This document shows positions 1 to 10,583 of a stretch of 64,000 nucleotides of DNA, in pieces. The stretch's first letter is position 1; every line of letters begins with the position of its first letter. This DNA comes from Ectobius pallidus (lineage: Eukaryota; Arthropoda; Insecta; Blattodea; Ectobiidae). The translations under genes were made by a program, and so were the position numbers. The stretch spans positions 56,271,620 through 56,335,619 of the forward strand of contig CAXKWD010000007.1 in assembly GCA_964059195.1 (NCBI GenBank), read 5' to 3'. The notes beneath the pieces were generated by a model. That model worked only from the letters and a program-made list of their open reading frames with translations, made no database searches and was not told where the DNA came from.

Positions 1-370
1 CCACTGACATTTCAACTTACCACAGAAATATTGGAAGCGTTAAATAAAAAGAAATATGCTCTGGGAATTTTCTGTGACTTAGCTAAAGCGTTTGACTGTA
101 TAAATCATGTAAGTTAATTTTACTTAAAAAATTGAATCATTATGGGTTGGATAATTAACACTTAAGTGGTTCAAATCTTACCTGTCGGATAGAACTCAAA
201 AGGTAATAATAAATGGAAATGAATCTAACTTACGGATTGGAGTACCTCAGTGATCGATACTGGGACCTCTACTCTTTTTAATTTTCATCAATGACTTGCC
301 GTATAACTTAAGTGATGAATGAAAGGTATTGCTTTTTGCGGATGATACTAGTGTACTTGTAACAGGGAGT
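1..370 (+). pseudogene. Decayed non-LTR reverse transcriptase fragment
   Basis: Reading the plus strand gives recognisable non-LTR RT blocks: a palm motif FCDLAKAFDCINH at about 60-108, a GVPQ-stop-SILGPLLF block near 238-290 and FADDTSVLV at about 335-362. The blocks lie in different frames and carry stops (for example TGA inside the GVPQGS motif), so it is dead. Both ends are missing: the 5' part lies beyond the window and no thumb or 3' tail follows. The motif style fits the Jockey/CR1 group. The clade is not certain, but the RT assignment is. Confidence 0.85.
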
Positions 371-1059
371 TTCACCTTCTGCATTACTAGAAAAGCCATC
401 TAAGAGGAGACATTCAAAACCCTAAACCCCTCCTTCCCATGAAGGTCTCATTAGAGTGTTGGTGGGAGGAGCCTAGTGCATGGAATAAAACTATTTTTTC
501 CCCAGCTAGATTCTACGTCAGTGATATGTAGTGCCAGTGATAGGTTGTTAGATTAGGAGCAGCTGTAAGCAGCAGCATACTGAATAGTGGGGGTTTCCTT
601 ATGTCCCACATTTGTTGAGAAATTATATGACTGCGACAATCGTTCCTTTTTTGTCTTTAGCGGCTTGGAACGTCAATGACGCAGTTGCACAGTATTGGCT
701 ACCTCACTGTTTACTGGCTGTCGCGTTGTCAAGCTGTTCCTATTTTGAATACTAATGCCTAATCTGAGAAGTTATGTTAACCTGCAACCAATTAATGTGG
801 GCCTACAAAATATGGATGGGTCAAAAACCTATGATCTACAATGCTTTAAGCTCGCTAGCTCCACCCACTACTAGTGATAATCCTAGGTTAATGCCAGTTA
901 GGTTAACAACAGTTACCAACAAATTAGTTTGTTCAATTGACTGATTTGATTCCAAGAATCAGTTGCAATCCTAGATTTCCTTTATAGCCTATTTGCTGCC
1001 TAACCCTGTACAATCCACATAATATTAAAGCAGAAACCTTATGCTCATATTTTTAGTTT
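371..1059. other. Intergenic stretch with no recognisable feature
   Basis: No open frame, RNA gene, terminal inverted repeat or tandem repeat could be recognised here. It lies between the RT fragment and the first DNA transposon. Confidence 0.5.
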
Positions 1060-1383
1060 CAGTCAACTCCCGATTATCCGGGATAATGGGTGATAGCCAC
1101 CTCACGGATAAACGAAAACACGGTTAAAACAGAATTATACCTAAACATACAGTAGGCCTACTGTAATTTAAAAATTATTTAAAACTTACATAGTCCTATG
1201 TGGAAACGTTTGCAGTGCTAGAATCATTCACCATGAGAGGTCACAAACTGTTTCAGCACAACAATAAAACACTAAGACTAGTCTACTATATTAACAGTTC
1301 CGTTTTGGCACTTTCAAGGAATTTTACACTTTGCTGAAAGAGTATGTTAACACTTTTTTGTTTTTTGACCGCATTTTCCTTAA

Positions 1384-2138
1384 GGGTATATGTACGTGAA
1401 TTATTTTGAAATTTATGTTTTTTTGTTTATAGCACTAAAAAATTGTGTTGAATTTTCTGCATCCATTGATATATAGTTTATATAGGTTTAGAAATTATTG
1501 GTGCCATTTAAATGGACATTTAAATATGTTTACGTGCTCTGAGCTACTATTCACTATGAACTTAAAATTGAATTTCCCGGTAACTCTTATTTTTCACACA
1601 TATTGTTAGATAGCTCCACAACCGTTAGAGATAGAAGGCTGAAATTTTTTACACTAATTTTACATGCATATATGCATAAAGTAGACTACAATGATGCCCA
1701 TAGGTATAAAATTAAAGAAAATGTGTCATGAAATATTGATCAAATTTCAATATATTTTATATGCGATATATAAAAATTAATTGCATTAAAAATAATAACT
1801 TCAGCTGTATAAAAGTAGTCTACTTTGTAGAAAAATATGTTCATTTTATGCATTAAAAAAATAAAAGGTGTCAGAGAAACCAGAAAAATGCTATCTCTAC
1901 AGGAAGTGATAAGTGCATCTGAATTAATTTTTTTCATGCTCCTATAAAACATGTAATTTAAAAATAACTTGTTTAATTTTTTATACTTTTATCAGCTAGT
2001 TATGTTCTAGTAAGCCTTGTTACAGGATCCTGTAATTTTTGTCCACTTTTGAGTTCATTTTCTTGTAAAATTTTAATATTTTAGAACCTGAGATTTTTAA
2101 ATATTTTTGTGGTAGTTCACGTACATACCGGTATACCC
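1384..2138. mobile_element. TTAA-flanked inverted-repeat element nested in the pogo-like element
   Basis: The left end reads GGGTATATGTACGTGAA and the right end, on the minus strand, reads GGGTATACCGGTATGTACGTGAA, so the termini are inverted repeats with a small internal indel. Both sides are flanked by TTAA (1380-1383 and 2139-2142), which suggests a piggyBac-like TTAA target. The ~755-bp interior is AT-rich and has no credible transposase. A 70-codon open frame inside (1740-1952, minus) resembles nothing known to me. Superfamily assignment rests only on TTAA and is tentative. Confidence 0.6.
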
Positions 2139-2143
2139 TTAAG

Positions 2144-2240
2144 TACAATAAGTAAAGTAAAGTAAAGTAGGCCTAAAGTAAAAAAAAAAACATATAGGCC
2201 TACGTACAGTAAGTAAAGTAAAGTAAATATATATATATAT
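2144..2240. repeat. (GTAAA)n / (TA)n simple repeat
   Basis: Two similar blocks of GTAAA repeats, each introduced by GTAC-A-(A/G)-TAAGTAAAG, are separated by an A-run and end in an (AT)n run. The block lies just outside the TTAA-flanked element, inside the outer pogo-like element. Confidence 0.8.
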
Positions 2241-2647
2241 TAAGATTTTTTTAAAGGAATAGCTCAATGGTTAATCTGCAAACCGGTTGATCCGCACCCG
2301 GATAAACAGGAGTTGACTGTACTAGCCTGCTTGTATTGCACACATTGATTAACATTACTTTATAGTGCTATATGTTTCTACATTAGAGGTTAGATAAGGT
2401 TCACTTCTTGAAGCATATTTCTTATGCTTCTAGAAATAAACTGTTTTTAAATAAGTTACGAATTGTGTAGGTTCTAAAAAAATTACAACCTAAAATCGAG
2501 CCATTTCTAGACTTTTTTCTGTGAAAAATCCATGAGGTTGCAAGCTACGGTAGGCTACAGTTTTATCTAATTATGGGAACAGTGATAATTTATCCTTTGA
2601 CACACACTCAAATGAAGTGCACCCTATAGGACTAGTTGGCTTCTCAC

Positions 2648-3128
2648 TAGGGTGGCCATTTCTAAATGTCAGAAAGGAGGACACACATCTTCGGTAATCT
2701 AGCATAGTATAACTTCGGGCATGGACGGCTGGACAGCAGATATTACATGGTATAACCCTGACTAATTTTACTTAATAACTGCATTTATATGAAATAAATG
2801 ATTTTACACTGCAAAAAGGGATTTTCATCTCTATTTATGAATGTACAATACAAATGGAGACTTGAACAACAATCAACAGTACGGCCAACGCCACGTACTG
2901 CACCAAACAAATGATAGTACGCTATCATCGTATGGATGCCAACCTTAGGAATAGATTCCTTGGCAGGAACGTACGGGAAAATACAAATGTTATTAATACG
3001 CTTGACCGATCCATCAGAGTCTTGAAAAGGGGGAGAAATCAACGTCCGGCATAAAGCCGCGCCGGATGGAGGACTGCTTAGCCAAAAGCCTTACAGTCCG
3101 GATAAAAGCCGGAAGTCTGGCCACCCTA
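2648..3128. mobile_element. hAT-type MITE with 8-bp target duplication
   Basis: The termini TAGGGTGGCCA (left) and TGGCCACCCTA (right) are perfect inverted repeats, and similarity continues inward (GTCCGG and GCCGG blocks at the right end). The octamer CTTCTCAC flanks both sides (2640-2647 and 3129-3136), which is the 8-bp target duplication of the hAT superfamily. The element is 481 bp with no transposase, so it must have been moved in trans. An 85-codon antisense frame inside is not supported as a gene. Confidence 0.85.
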
Positions 3129-3136
3129 CTTCTCAC

Positions 3137-4090
3137 ACAATAATGGACTTAATAACACCATAGATTGATTTAACGGGTTAACAGAACTAGGCTACTGAAA
3201 TAAATAGGAGCTTAGCATTGAAAACTTATTGTACTTGGATAATAGAATGAGAGGTAGGGCTACACCATTGTCCATTACGAATTCCTTAAACTATGAAAAC
3301 CTGTAGCATACAAACTGTAACATCAACTTACTTTCCTTTCCATGAATGTTTTGTGACAAGATAACATGCCACATCTTGATTATCCTTCAAAGGTGTCATT
3401 GCCATCCTCTGTAAACCATAACAGAAAAAGTATTTGAAACAGTTCTATAATGGTATACTGACTAATACAATGCTTTATAGAAAAAATACTGAACTAATGC
3501 CCAATACAAAACTTAGTTACAACCTTACAGATGAAAATTATTAAAAAATCTACTGTAGTGAATGAAATTTATGTTCATTAGACATCATGATAATTCTAAC
3601 CAATGATTGCTGGTAGTTTTAAAATTCTGCAAAAGAGACTGCGAACAATTCCTATGAATAAAGAAACCAGATATCCGATAGGATTAAACATACGGTATTT
3701 GATTTGAATGTTGAAATGTCAAATGTCAGTATTCCCAATACACTCACGAACCATGATTTAATGAAATTGTAAAGGACTTAAGAACTTACGATCTACACGA
3801 ATCACTGGGAAAAATCAAATTACTTCCACGCGATAAATCAACATAATATTTCAAGTGTCTTCAATACTTTAATGTACAATATCACATTCCGACAACTTGT
3901 CAGACCACCATTATAATAGGGTGTTTAATACTTTGTGTCAGCTCAGCTGTTCACACTTCCCATCTCCATGTCCTTATTCCTCGTTGCAAGGCTCACTTGT
4001 TCGTTGGTGGACCGCATCGAGTAGTAAACGATGTATTCCGAATGTCATCAGCAGATTCAACAAGTACATCACTGTTCGAAAATAAATTGA
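3137..4090. other. Non-coding stretch without recognised features
   Basis: No element ends, RNA gene or coding signal was recognised. The 62-codon frame at 3897-4085 shows no family resemblance. The 5' junction of the following retroelement lies somewhere near 4080-4200 but could not be fixed. Confidence 0.4.
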
Positions 4091-4220
4091 CACAATCCAT
4101 ATCTATTCTTCAACGATTCAGAAAGTGAAATTAAGAAAATAAAAAGTGATGTTAAACAATAAACACATAACTTCCTCTACCCTCAATACACTCCAGCACA
4201 TATAAGCTTAATGTGCTTCA

Positions 4221-5801
4221 ATGTTTCTTGCCCCAACAAATGAAGGCGAAATCATCAATATCATAAAAAATTTGAAATCTAAACACACTTCAGGAATCGA
4301 CGACATACCTGACTCTCTTGTCAAAAAATGTTCACAACTGATTATCCAGCCCTTAACTCATATCTGCAATGAATCCCTCAAAAATGGAAATTTTCCGACA
4401 TGTCTAAAGACATCTATAATAAAACCCCTGTTTAAAAAAGGTAAAAAAGATAATATTTCAAACTATAGGCCCATAGCATTAGTATCAGTATTCTCTAAAA
4501 TATTAGAAAAAATTTTCAACTCACGCTTACTAAGTTTCCTTGAAAAGAACAAACTATTATCTGAGTCCCAACATGGTTTCAGAAAAAATCGTTCTACAGA
4601 ATCAGCCATCTTCAAATTTTTGTATGATGCCCTTAAAGCTGTTGACGAGAAAGAATTTACTTCTGCCATATTCTTAGACCTCTCCAAAGCATTCGACTTA
4701 GTTGACCACAAGAAACTCCTACTAAAGCTTGAAAATTTTGGAATTAGGGGGTTGCCAAATAAATGGCTTGAGACATACCTGTGCAACCGCCTTCAATTAA
4801 CAGAAATTAAGCATTCGCAAGACAATGTAACTAGTTGCTATCGCTCCAATCTATTAAAAACGAAGTTTGGTGTCCCACAGGGTTCAATATTAGGACCTAT
4901 CCTATTTATACTTTTTGTCAATGATTTCTGTCTGATTGATCCCAACTCAAGCTCAATTTTATTCGCAGATGACACAAATATCCTGATTAAAGCTCCTCAT
5001 GAAAGCGCCTTTCTAAACTCCATAGGTATCACTACACACCAAATTACTAACTACTTTTCATTTAACCATCTTGTTATTAATCTAAATAAAACCGTCTGTA
5101 TGGACTTCCACTCGACTCGAAACAATAAACACTCCACTCAAATAACACTCTGCAATCAGACAATTGAGAAAGTTGAATGCACAAAATTTTTAGGACTATG
5201 GATTCAAAATAATTTACATTGGGATATTCACATTGATGAAGTAAATAAAAAGCTCTGTAAAGCCACCTACTTAATGAGAATTTTATCCAACTGTACTAGT
5301 AAGGAAACTCTCAGAATAGTTTACTTTGCATACATCCACTCTCTCCTTGCATATGGGTTAGCATTTTGGGGAAGATCATCTTCAGCTATTAAATGTTTCA
5401 GAACCCAAAAGAAAATAATTAGAATAATGGAAGGGCTAAATTCAAGAGCTTCATGTAAACCCCTATTCAAAAACCTCGGCATCCTCCCACTACCATGTTT
5501 GTACATATATCAAAGCTTAATGTTAATTAGTAAAACTACCATAGATGGCCACTCTCCATTTGTAAAAAACAATGAAGTACACTCGCACTACACCAGACAC
5601 CGTTCTGATTTTTATTCACAACACCACAGAATCACTCTATTTCATAAAGGAACCTTTTACTCTTTAATTAAATTATATAACAGTCTTCCAAAGCAGCTCA
5701 AATTAATCCACCAAAAACCCTCATTCAAAAAATCCCTTAAGGCATATTTGATAGACAATTGCTTTTATTCAGTTGAGGAATACCTTACAAAAAATGCATA
5801 G
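4221..5801 (+). CDS. Non-LTR retrotransposon RT (5'-truncated ORF2)
   Basis: A 526-codon frame encodes the RT half of a Jockey/CR1-type ORF2. Blocks in order: the pre-RT segment with SGIDDIPDSLVKK (residues ~24-36), NYRPIALVSVFSKILEKI (~80-98), QHGFRKNRST (~117-126), FLDLSKAFDLVDH (~152-164), FGVPQGSILGPILF (~216-229) and the catalytic FADDTNIL (~248-255), then thumb and C-terminal region with AYGLAFWG. No apurinic endonuclease lies upstream, so the copy is 5'-truncated, and the first Met is only the first ATG in the open frame. Similar coding sense seems to run a little upstream through stops. The RT frame itself has no break, so this is a relatively young truncated insertion. Confidence 0.9.
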   Translation: MFLAPTNEGEIINIIKNLKSKHTSGIDDIPDSLVKKCSQLIIQPLTHICNESLKNGNFPTCLKTSIIKPLFKKGKKDNISNYRPIALVSVFSKILEKIFNSRLLSFLEKNKLLSESQHGFRKNRSTESAIFKFLYDALKAVDEKEFTSAIFLDLSKAFDLVDHKKLLLKLENFGIRGLPNKWLETYLCNRLQLTEIKHSQDNVTSCYRSNLLKTKFGVPQGSILGPILFILFVNDFCLIDPNSSSILFADDTNILIKAPHESAFLNSIGITTHQITNYFSFNHLVINLNKTVCMDFHSTRNNKHSTQITLCNQTIEKVECTKFLGLWIQNNLHWDIHIDEVNKKLCKATYLMRILSNCTSKETLRIVYFAYIHSLLAYGLAFWGRSSSAIKCFRTQKKIIRIMEGLNSRASCKPLFKNLGILPLPCLYIYQSLMLISKTTIDGHSPFVKNNEVHSHYTRHRSDFYSQHHRITLFHKGTFYSLIKLYNSLPKQLKLIHQKPSFKKSLKAYLIDNCFYSVEEYLTKNA

Positions 5802-5961
5802 GTACTTTAGATTCATCTTGCAATTATTATAAACAATAATATTTCTTATTATTTTAGCTTAGTCTAGTTTAATTATATGTTGACTTGTCCAATATCAAAT
5901 TGTACGTTGTACATAGTGATTCTCAGGACCAATAAAGAATTTGAATTTGAATTTGAATTTA
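5802..5961 (+). other. 3' UTR and (TTTGAA)n tail of the non-LTR element
   Basis: After the ORF stop, an AT-rich 3' UTR ends in AATAAAG and about four GAATTT units (about 5931-5960). A short tandem repeat in place of poly(A) is usual for several non-LTR clades. The tail abuts a different RT fragment, marking the insertion boundary. Confidence 0.8.
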
Positions 5962-6073
5962 ATAATGGTTAATGATTTGTTTCCCCAATATAGATGCATT
6001 GACTATCCAATACGCAGATGATAATACTTTTATGAATATAAGTAATGATAACCTAAATTTAAACAGTAAAGTA

Positions 6074-6749
6074 CGAGGGGTATTCCGAAAGTAAGTTTCG
6101 TCAATGTATGGCAGGAGCGGCGTGTTCACCAGGGGAACCAAACAAACGCCAGACGAATCCTCACCCGTGGCTGGTTCCACGACGGAAGTGGCGTCAGCGG
6201 AGGAGCATGACGCAGGCGCACTGCGCCGTAGAAGAGCGAGTCGCAGCAGACTGGCGTGCCCGCGGGTATTAGTGTACCGCTCACGATGGCACGAGAGATT
6301 TGGCGCCACTGCCATGTACCGCTATCTCCCCTCTTTCAAACGAGCCATTGCTGCAGCCGCTGAACCTTTTATTGTCCGAGATAGAGCTGTTTGAAATTGA
6401 TCTCCCGATTTCCGTCCCCGCAAAGTGCGGCCTCCACGAACCCATCTCGCACAAACCTTATGGAACATCAATTTGTCACTCAAAATGGTCTGTATGGAAC
6501 CTTTAGTAATGTCAGGAAGCTGAGGTGGAGCAGGATGTGCGCCAATTCCTTGCAACGCAGGGCACCGAGTTTTACCACAGTGGGTTCTTCAAACTGATCG
6601 CACGCTACGACAAATGTCTCAATGTCGCTGGCGACTATGTCGAAAAATAGTGCACGGTGTATAGTTCATGCTGCCATGCTGTATTGCTTTTGGGTCAATA
6701 AAGTGTCCGTGTGACAAACTGACGAAACTTTCTTTCGGAATACCCCTCG
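6074..6749 (+). mobile_element. Internally deleted mariner element
   Basis: Left end CGAGGGGTATTCCGAAAGTA and the inverted right end match closely over about 30 bp (one mismatch noticed). TA flanks both sides (6072-6073, 6750-6751), as in Tc1/mariner. At 676 bp it is about half the usual length. The left half is unusually GC-rich. Near the right end 42 codons of transposase C-terminus survive, giving the orientation as plus. Confidence 0.85.
6522..6650 (+). pseudogene. Mariner transposase C-terminal remnant
   Basis: An open stretch of 42 codons and a stop reads VRQFLATQGTEFY, then FFKLIARYDKCLN and GDYVEK before TAG. This resembles the end of mariner transposases (a hydrophobic F-x2-L-x3-Y-x-KC block followed by GDY-x-EK). 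The catalytic DDD region and the N-terminal DNA-binding domain are missing or unrecognisable, so there is no active transposase here. Confidence 0.75.
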
Positions 6750-7112
6750 TAGAAACAACCTTAACACAGACCACTACATGGTTTCAAAAAAAATGTTTCT
6801 TTGTTAAATGTAAGCAAAACTCGACATTTGGTATTCAGTCTGAAATACATTAGTGATGACAAGGAAGAAACAAGTGTCAAATTTTTGGGCATATATATTG
6901 ATAAAAAAAAACTGTCCAGCGATTCTCATGTGCACTGTATTAGCAGTAAACTGTCCGAAGTTATTTATTTGATAAGGAGCCTGAAAAATCATGTATCATA
7001 CTTACGTTATAAATGCCTATTTCTCATTTTTCCAAAGCATATTAAACTATTTATTTATTTAATATTTGACCAAAGAACAAAATTTGTTACAGATCACGTC
7101 TTAGTATAAAAA

Positions 7113-8340
7113 CTAGAAAATAATAGCAGAGTGTTCTGATTCATAAAATTCAGTTAAGTTATAGAATGGGTTATGCAATAACCAGTTGTGAACAATTTTT
7201 TTTAAAGTCTTCAAGTTTACGTCAATAGCACTGCGAGGCAACATATTAAACTTGCGTGCAGAAACAGATTTAAAGGATGACATGGTACAACTGAGTCTAT
7301 TCTGTTCTGGATACAATTGATGTCTCCATCTTGTATTATAACTATGAACTTGGTCACCTGTTTTTAGGCTGCTATGCCTCTGTTTGACATAAACTAAACA
7401 TACATAAATATACTGGTTTACAATAGTCAAAATTCTGTTTTCTATAAACAGAGGCTTGCAATGATCATTATAACAACTAAAGTTCATAATTCTTATAGCC
7501 TTCTTTTGTAATAGAAGTATTGAGTTTATGCTTGAGGAATTACCCCAGAACAACAAACACTATGAAACAATGCAAAGTATACAGTTCTGAGGTAGTGGTT
7601 AGGAATAACATCTCTCAGGTATCTTAATTGGTATAAGACTCTCGATAGTTTTTTGGAGACATGATCAACATGATCAGTCCAAGTCATTTTAGTATCTAAA
7701 ACCATTCCTAATAACTTAACACTATCTTCCTCAGAATAATGCTCTTTTTTTAGTGAAAAGTTTATACACTTGTTTTTTTGAACATTCAGAAGTAATTGAT
7801 TAGTATCATACCAAGAGGCTGCCTCCGCAATTGCCTTACTCATTATAAGGTTTAGATTATTCAGCGAAACATCAGACGCAAAAAACGTTACATCATCAGC
7901 AAACATGACTGAGTTGACTGAGACGTTAACACCCAAATCATTTATAAAAACAAGAAATAAAAAAGGGCCCAGTACAGATCCTTGAGGGACACCATATACA
8001 ATGTTGGTTTCATCAGATGGAGTGTCATTGACAAAAACCATCTGTTTTCGATTACTCAGATAAGACTTTAAAAACTTGAGTTCAGAGTTTATAATACCAT
8101 AGTATTTCAACTTATCCAATAGAAGGCCATGGTCGACGCAATCAAACGCCTTACTGAGGTCACACATGATAGCAGATGTAACTAAACCATTATCAAAGTT
8201 AGATAATATAGCAGATATTATGTCCTCAATAGCATCACAAGTCGATAATTTAGGTCTGAAACCATACTGTTTGGAAAAGAAAAGAGAGGAAGTTTCAAAA
8301 TAGTTATAAATCTGAGCTTTAAAACATTTCTCAAAATCTT
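7113..8340 (-). pseudogene. Frame-shifted RT palm, thumb and C-terminus of the same ORF2
   Basis: Continues the endonuclease frame after a frameshift. The open part 8167-7526 holds CDLSKAFDCVDH, YGVPQGSVLGPFLF and MFADDVTFF, the RT catalytic blocks. It then shifts frame again around 7540, where LFHS jumps to LFWGNSS, losing a few residues. The last part (7556-7113) gives KKAIRIM, the CKPLF block and a C-terminus ending shortly before the TAAA tail. Two frame breaks make this copy incapable of full-length ORF2. Confidence 0.85.
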
Positions 8341-9918
8341 TGAGAAGACAGGTACTAAAGAAATAGGTCTGTAATTCCCAACATTCTTGCGACTACCATT
8401 CTTAAATAACGGTATTACTTTGGCTACCTTGAGTTTGCAAGGAAAGTTTCCTTCATGTAAACAAGCATTAATGCACATTGTCAAAGGTAGAGCGATAGAT
8501 GTGATTATCTGCTTAACAAAAAAATTTGAAATTCCATATAAATCTTCAGATTTAGAAGATTTAAGCGTAGAAACAGCTTGGATTACATCAGTACATGTAA
8601 TGTTGCACCATCTGAATGGTGTTACAAATGTCTTGTTCTTGTTTAGAAACGCTGAACTGGTAAGGTTCGAAGGAGCTATATTTTGCCTTATGGTGTCAAC
8701 AATACTAGAAAAGTATACATTAAAATCATCTGCCCTAGGCATATGAGCAGGAGCATTGTCTCTAGATTCACTTCTTATAACACGCCAGGCAGTAGAATTA
8801 ACATTATTAGAATTCCCAATGTAATATCCAGTAGCTGATTTCTTTGCTTCAGAAAGCGCACTTCTATACTGTCTTCTTGCTTTTAAGTAGTCAGGTTTAT
8901 AAATATCATATCTGTTTGCAAGGGTATACAACGCCATAATATTATTTCTCATTTTGGCAATCTCAGGGGTATACCATTCGATAGATAACTGATTTTGCTT
9001 AACAGTCTTCATTGGGAAAAACAAGTCCCTCCAATAAACAAAGATATCATGGTAAGTGTCGTACATAGCCTCAGATTTTTTTCCCCGAAGAATAGAGTAC
9101 CAATCTATATTATTTAAACATTGTAAGAAATCATATATGCTCATTTCGTTAAAAAATCTGCATTTACGAAGATTGCTTCCATCACTTTTTTTAGTTGAAG
9201 ATTGACGAAGCTCTTGGATAGAAATATCAACACGAAGAAGTCTATGATCTGAGAATGGTATATCCAACACTTGAACATCAAGGTCATCAGGTTCAAGATT
9301 TGTTATGACATTGTCAAGGCACGCAAAGCCACGGGTAGGATTAGAGTTTGCACATCGGAACCCCAGGGATAAAAGTAAATTGTTCAATTGTCTTGTAGTT
9401 AGATTATTACACCTGACATCAATGTTTATATCACCACAGGCCACAGTTTTAAAATTTCGACGACAAACTAATGACAGAACTTGCTCAAAATTGTCATAAA
9501 ATATTTTGAGTTCACCATCAGGTGGCCTATAAAAGGATAGTACAGTCAATTTTATGGCAGGGAGTTGAACACAACAAATCTCTAAATGTTTTTCAACACA
9601 ATAGTTCGAAACGTCAATAGTTTCATATTCATAAGAATCACGAACGTAAATGCATGCACCTCCATTCTTGAACTCAGTCCGGTAGAACATACCAGCTAAT
9701 TTAAAATCACTTAGTTTATATAAGTTCCAATTGGCATCACACAGCCAATGCTCACAAATGCAAACAACAGCCACACTACACCACAATAGAATGGAATTTA
9801 GCTCCATGATTTTGTTCCTAAGACACTGAGCGTTGCGATGCAAAACCGATAACCTATTCGGAGCACATTTAACATCCGTACTATGGCTTATGCTGTCCTT
9901 CACTAGTTGGCGTTGCAC
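8218..9918 (-). CDS. Non-LTR ORF2 N-terminal part: AP endonuclease and start of RT
   Basis: A 566-codon frame. The apurinic-like endonuclease comes first: an LHRNAQ-type start (residues ~25-32), CICEHWL with the metal-binding Glu (~52-58), FYRPPDG, ACGDINID (~160-167) and SDHRLL (~223-228). A linker follows, then the pre-RT block and NYRPISLVPVFSKIL (~512-526). About 13 codons later the family resemblance stops. It resumes in another frame near 8330-8340, which marks a frameshift, so the last ~35 residues of the open frame are out-of-frame read-through. The enzyme would nick target DNA for target-primed reverse transcription. The copy is probably inactive because of this and a second break. 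Confidence 0.88.
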   Translation of the reverse strand: MQRQLVKDSISHSTDVKCAPNRLSVLHRNAQCLRNKIMELNSILLWCSVAVVCICEHWLCDANWNLYKLSDFKLAGMFYRTEFKNGGACIYVRDSYEYETIDVSNYCVEKHLEICCVQLPAIKLTVLSFYRPPDGELKIFYDNFEQVLSLVCRRNFKTVACGDINIDVRCNNLTTRQLNNLLLSLGFRCANSNPTRGFACLDNVITNLEPDDLDVQVLDIPFSDHRLLRVDISIQELRQSSTKKSDGSNLRKCRFFNEMSIYDFLQCLNNIDWYSILRGKKSEAMYDTYHDIFVYWRDLFFPMKTVKQNQLSIEWYTPEIAKMRNNIMALYTLANRYDIYKPDYLKARRQYRSALSEAKKSATGYYIGNSNNVNSTAWRVIRSESRDNAPAHMPRADDFNVYFSSIVDTIRQNIAPSNLTSSAFLNKNKTFVTPFRWCNITCTDVIQAVSTLKSSKSEDLYGISNFFVKQIITSIALPLTMCINACLHEGNFPCKLKVAKVIPLFKNGSRKNVGNYRPISLVPVFSKILRNVLKLRFITILKLPLFSFPNSMVSDLNYRLVMLLRT

Positions 9919-9931
9919 AATATCTCGCTAG

Positions 9932-10583
9932 AGACTGCTTGTACGCATATGGGGCAATAGTAGTCATACTGACAAAATCCTTCTACTGAAAAAAAAATCC
10001 ATTCGTACTCTTGCAAATACCACTAAGGATGAACACTGCAAGCCACTCTTTAAAAACATTTGGCATTAATGAGGGTGATAAATCTGTACATTTATTCAGT
10101 TCTTTTTCATACAATAAGTGTATTACGTAACTTGCAAAGTAGAAAAAGCATTCATGACTATAACACTAGACAAAATACAAAGATTAATATAAGTTTTTAT
10201 AGATTAGCTAAATCACATAACTGTTACATTGTGTTGGGACAGAAAATGATTAATAGGCTGCCAACAAAAATCCCTGATTTACCATTATCCAAATATAAGT
10301 AATTTTTTAATAAGTTTCTTGCTGACAACCCATTTTATTCTATTAATGAATATTTTGAATATGATTTTAAGAATTTATAGTTAGTAAATGTACAACAAAA
10401 CTTAGTAATTTCACTTAATTGTATCACATTGTAAAATTGGTTGTGAAAATGGTTGTGAACTATATATAAAATTTATTGTATGTATTTTACATTGTCTAGT
10501 TTATATTTTAAAAATTGACTTTGTCTATTGCTTATACATAGCTTACCGACAGTAAAATATTGTTATTATTATTATTATTATTA
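9932..10583 (+). pseudogene. C-terminus and 3' tail of the interrupted plus-strand non-LTR element
   Basis: From about 9941 the plus strand reads WGNSSHTDKILLL, KKSIRTLA and CKPLFKN, the end of a Jockey/CR1-type RT, then shifts frame into the open stretch 10060-10302 (RKSIHDYNTRQNTK). About 10310-10380 reads NPFYSINEYF, the usual last residues. A ~190-bp 3' UTR ends in a (TTA)n tail (about 10560-10583). It appears to complete the element whose RT core lies at 5962-7044. Confidence 0.75.

Larger units (their letters stand above)
1060..2319. mobile_element. Non-autonomous pogo/Tigger-like DNA transposon
   Basis: The left end begins CAGTCAACTCCCGATTATCC and the right end, read on the minus strand, begins CAGTCAACTCCTGTTTATCC. 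These are imperfect terminal inverted repeats of the CAGT...TTATCCG type known from pogo/Tigger elements of the Tc1/mariner superfamily. A TA follows the right end (2320-2321), as expected for TA target duplication. The left flank reads TT, probably one mutation. No transposase is seen inside. Part of the interior is a second element (1384-2138). Confidence 0.7.
5962..7044 (+). pseudogene. Non-LTR RT fragment, split by a mariner
   Basis: Before the mariner (5962-6071) the plus strand reads an RT core ending in IQYADDNTFMNISNDN. After it (6752-7044) the thumb resumes with VSKTRHLVF and VKFLGIYIDKK and runs to about 7044, where a minus-strand element interrupts it. The missing C-terminus reappears at 9932. 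The part before the YADD motif is absent and the frame is broken in several places. Confidence 0.75.
7046..9931 (-). mobile_element. Non-LTR retrotransposon inserted antisense into another one
   Basis: The element reads from about 9931 down to a TAAA-repeat tail (ATTT units at about 7049-7060 on the plus strand). It contains endonuclease and RT on the minus strand, about 2.88 kb in all. It interrupts the plus-strand RT between thumb (ends ~7044) and C-terminus (resumes ~9932). ORF1 is missing, so the copy begins at or near the ORF2 start. No clean target duplication was found. Confidence 0.75.

Noticed and set aside
1740..1952. 70-codon minus-strand frame
   Set aside because: AT-rich interior of the TTAA-flanked element, with no recognisable domain.
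2785..3042. 85-codon frame within the hAT MITE
   Set aside because: No transposase motif. The element is a short non-autonomous copy.
6104..6394. 96-codon plus-strand frame and overlapping frames on the other strand
   Set aside because: They lie in the GC-rich interior of the deleted mariner. GC-rich sequence has few stops, and no family motif is present.
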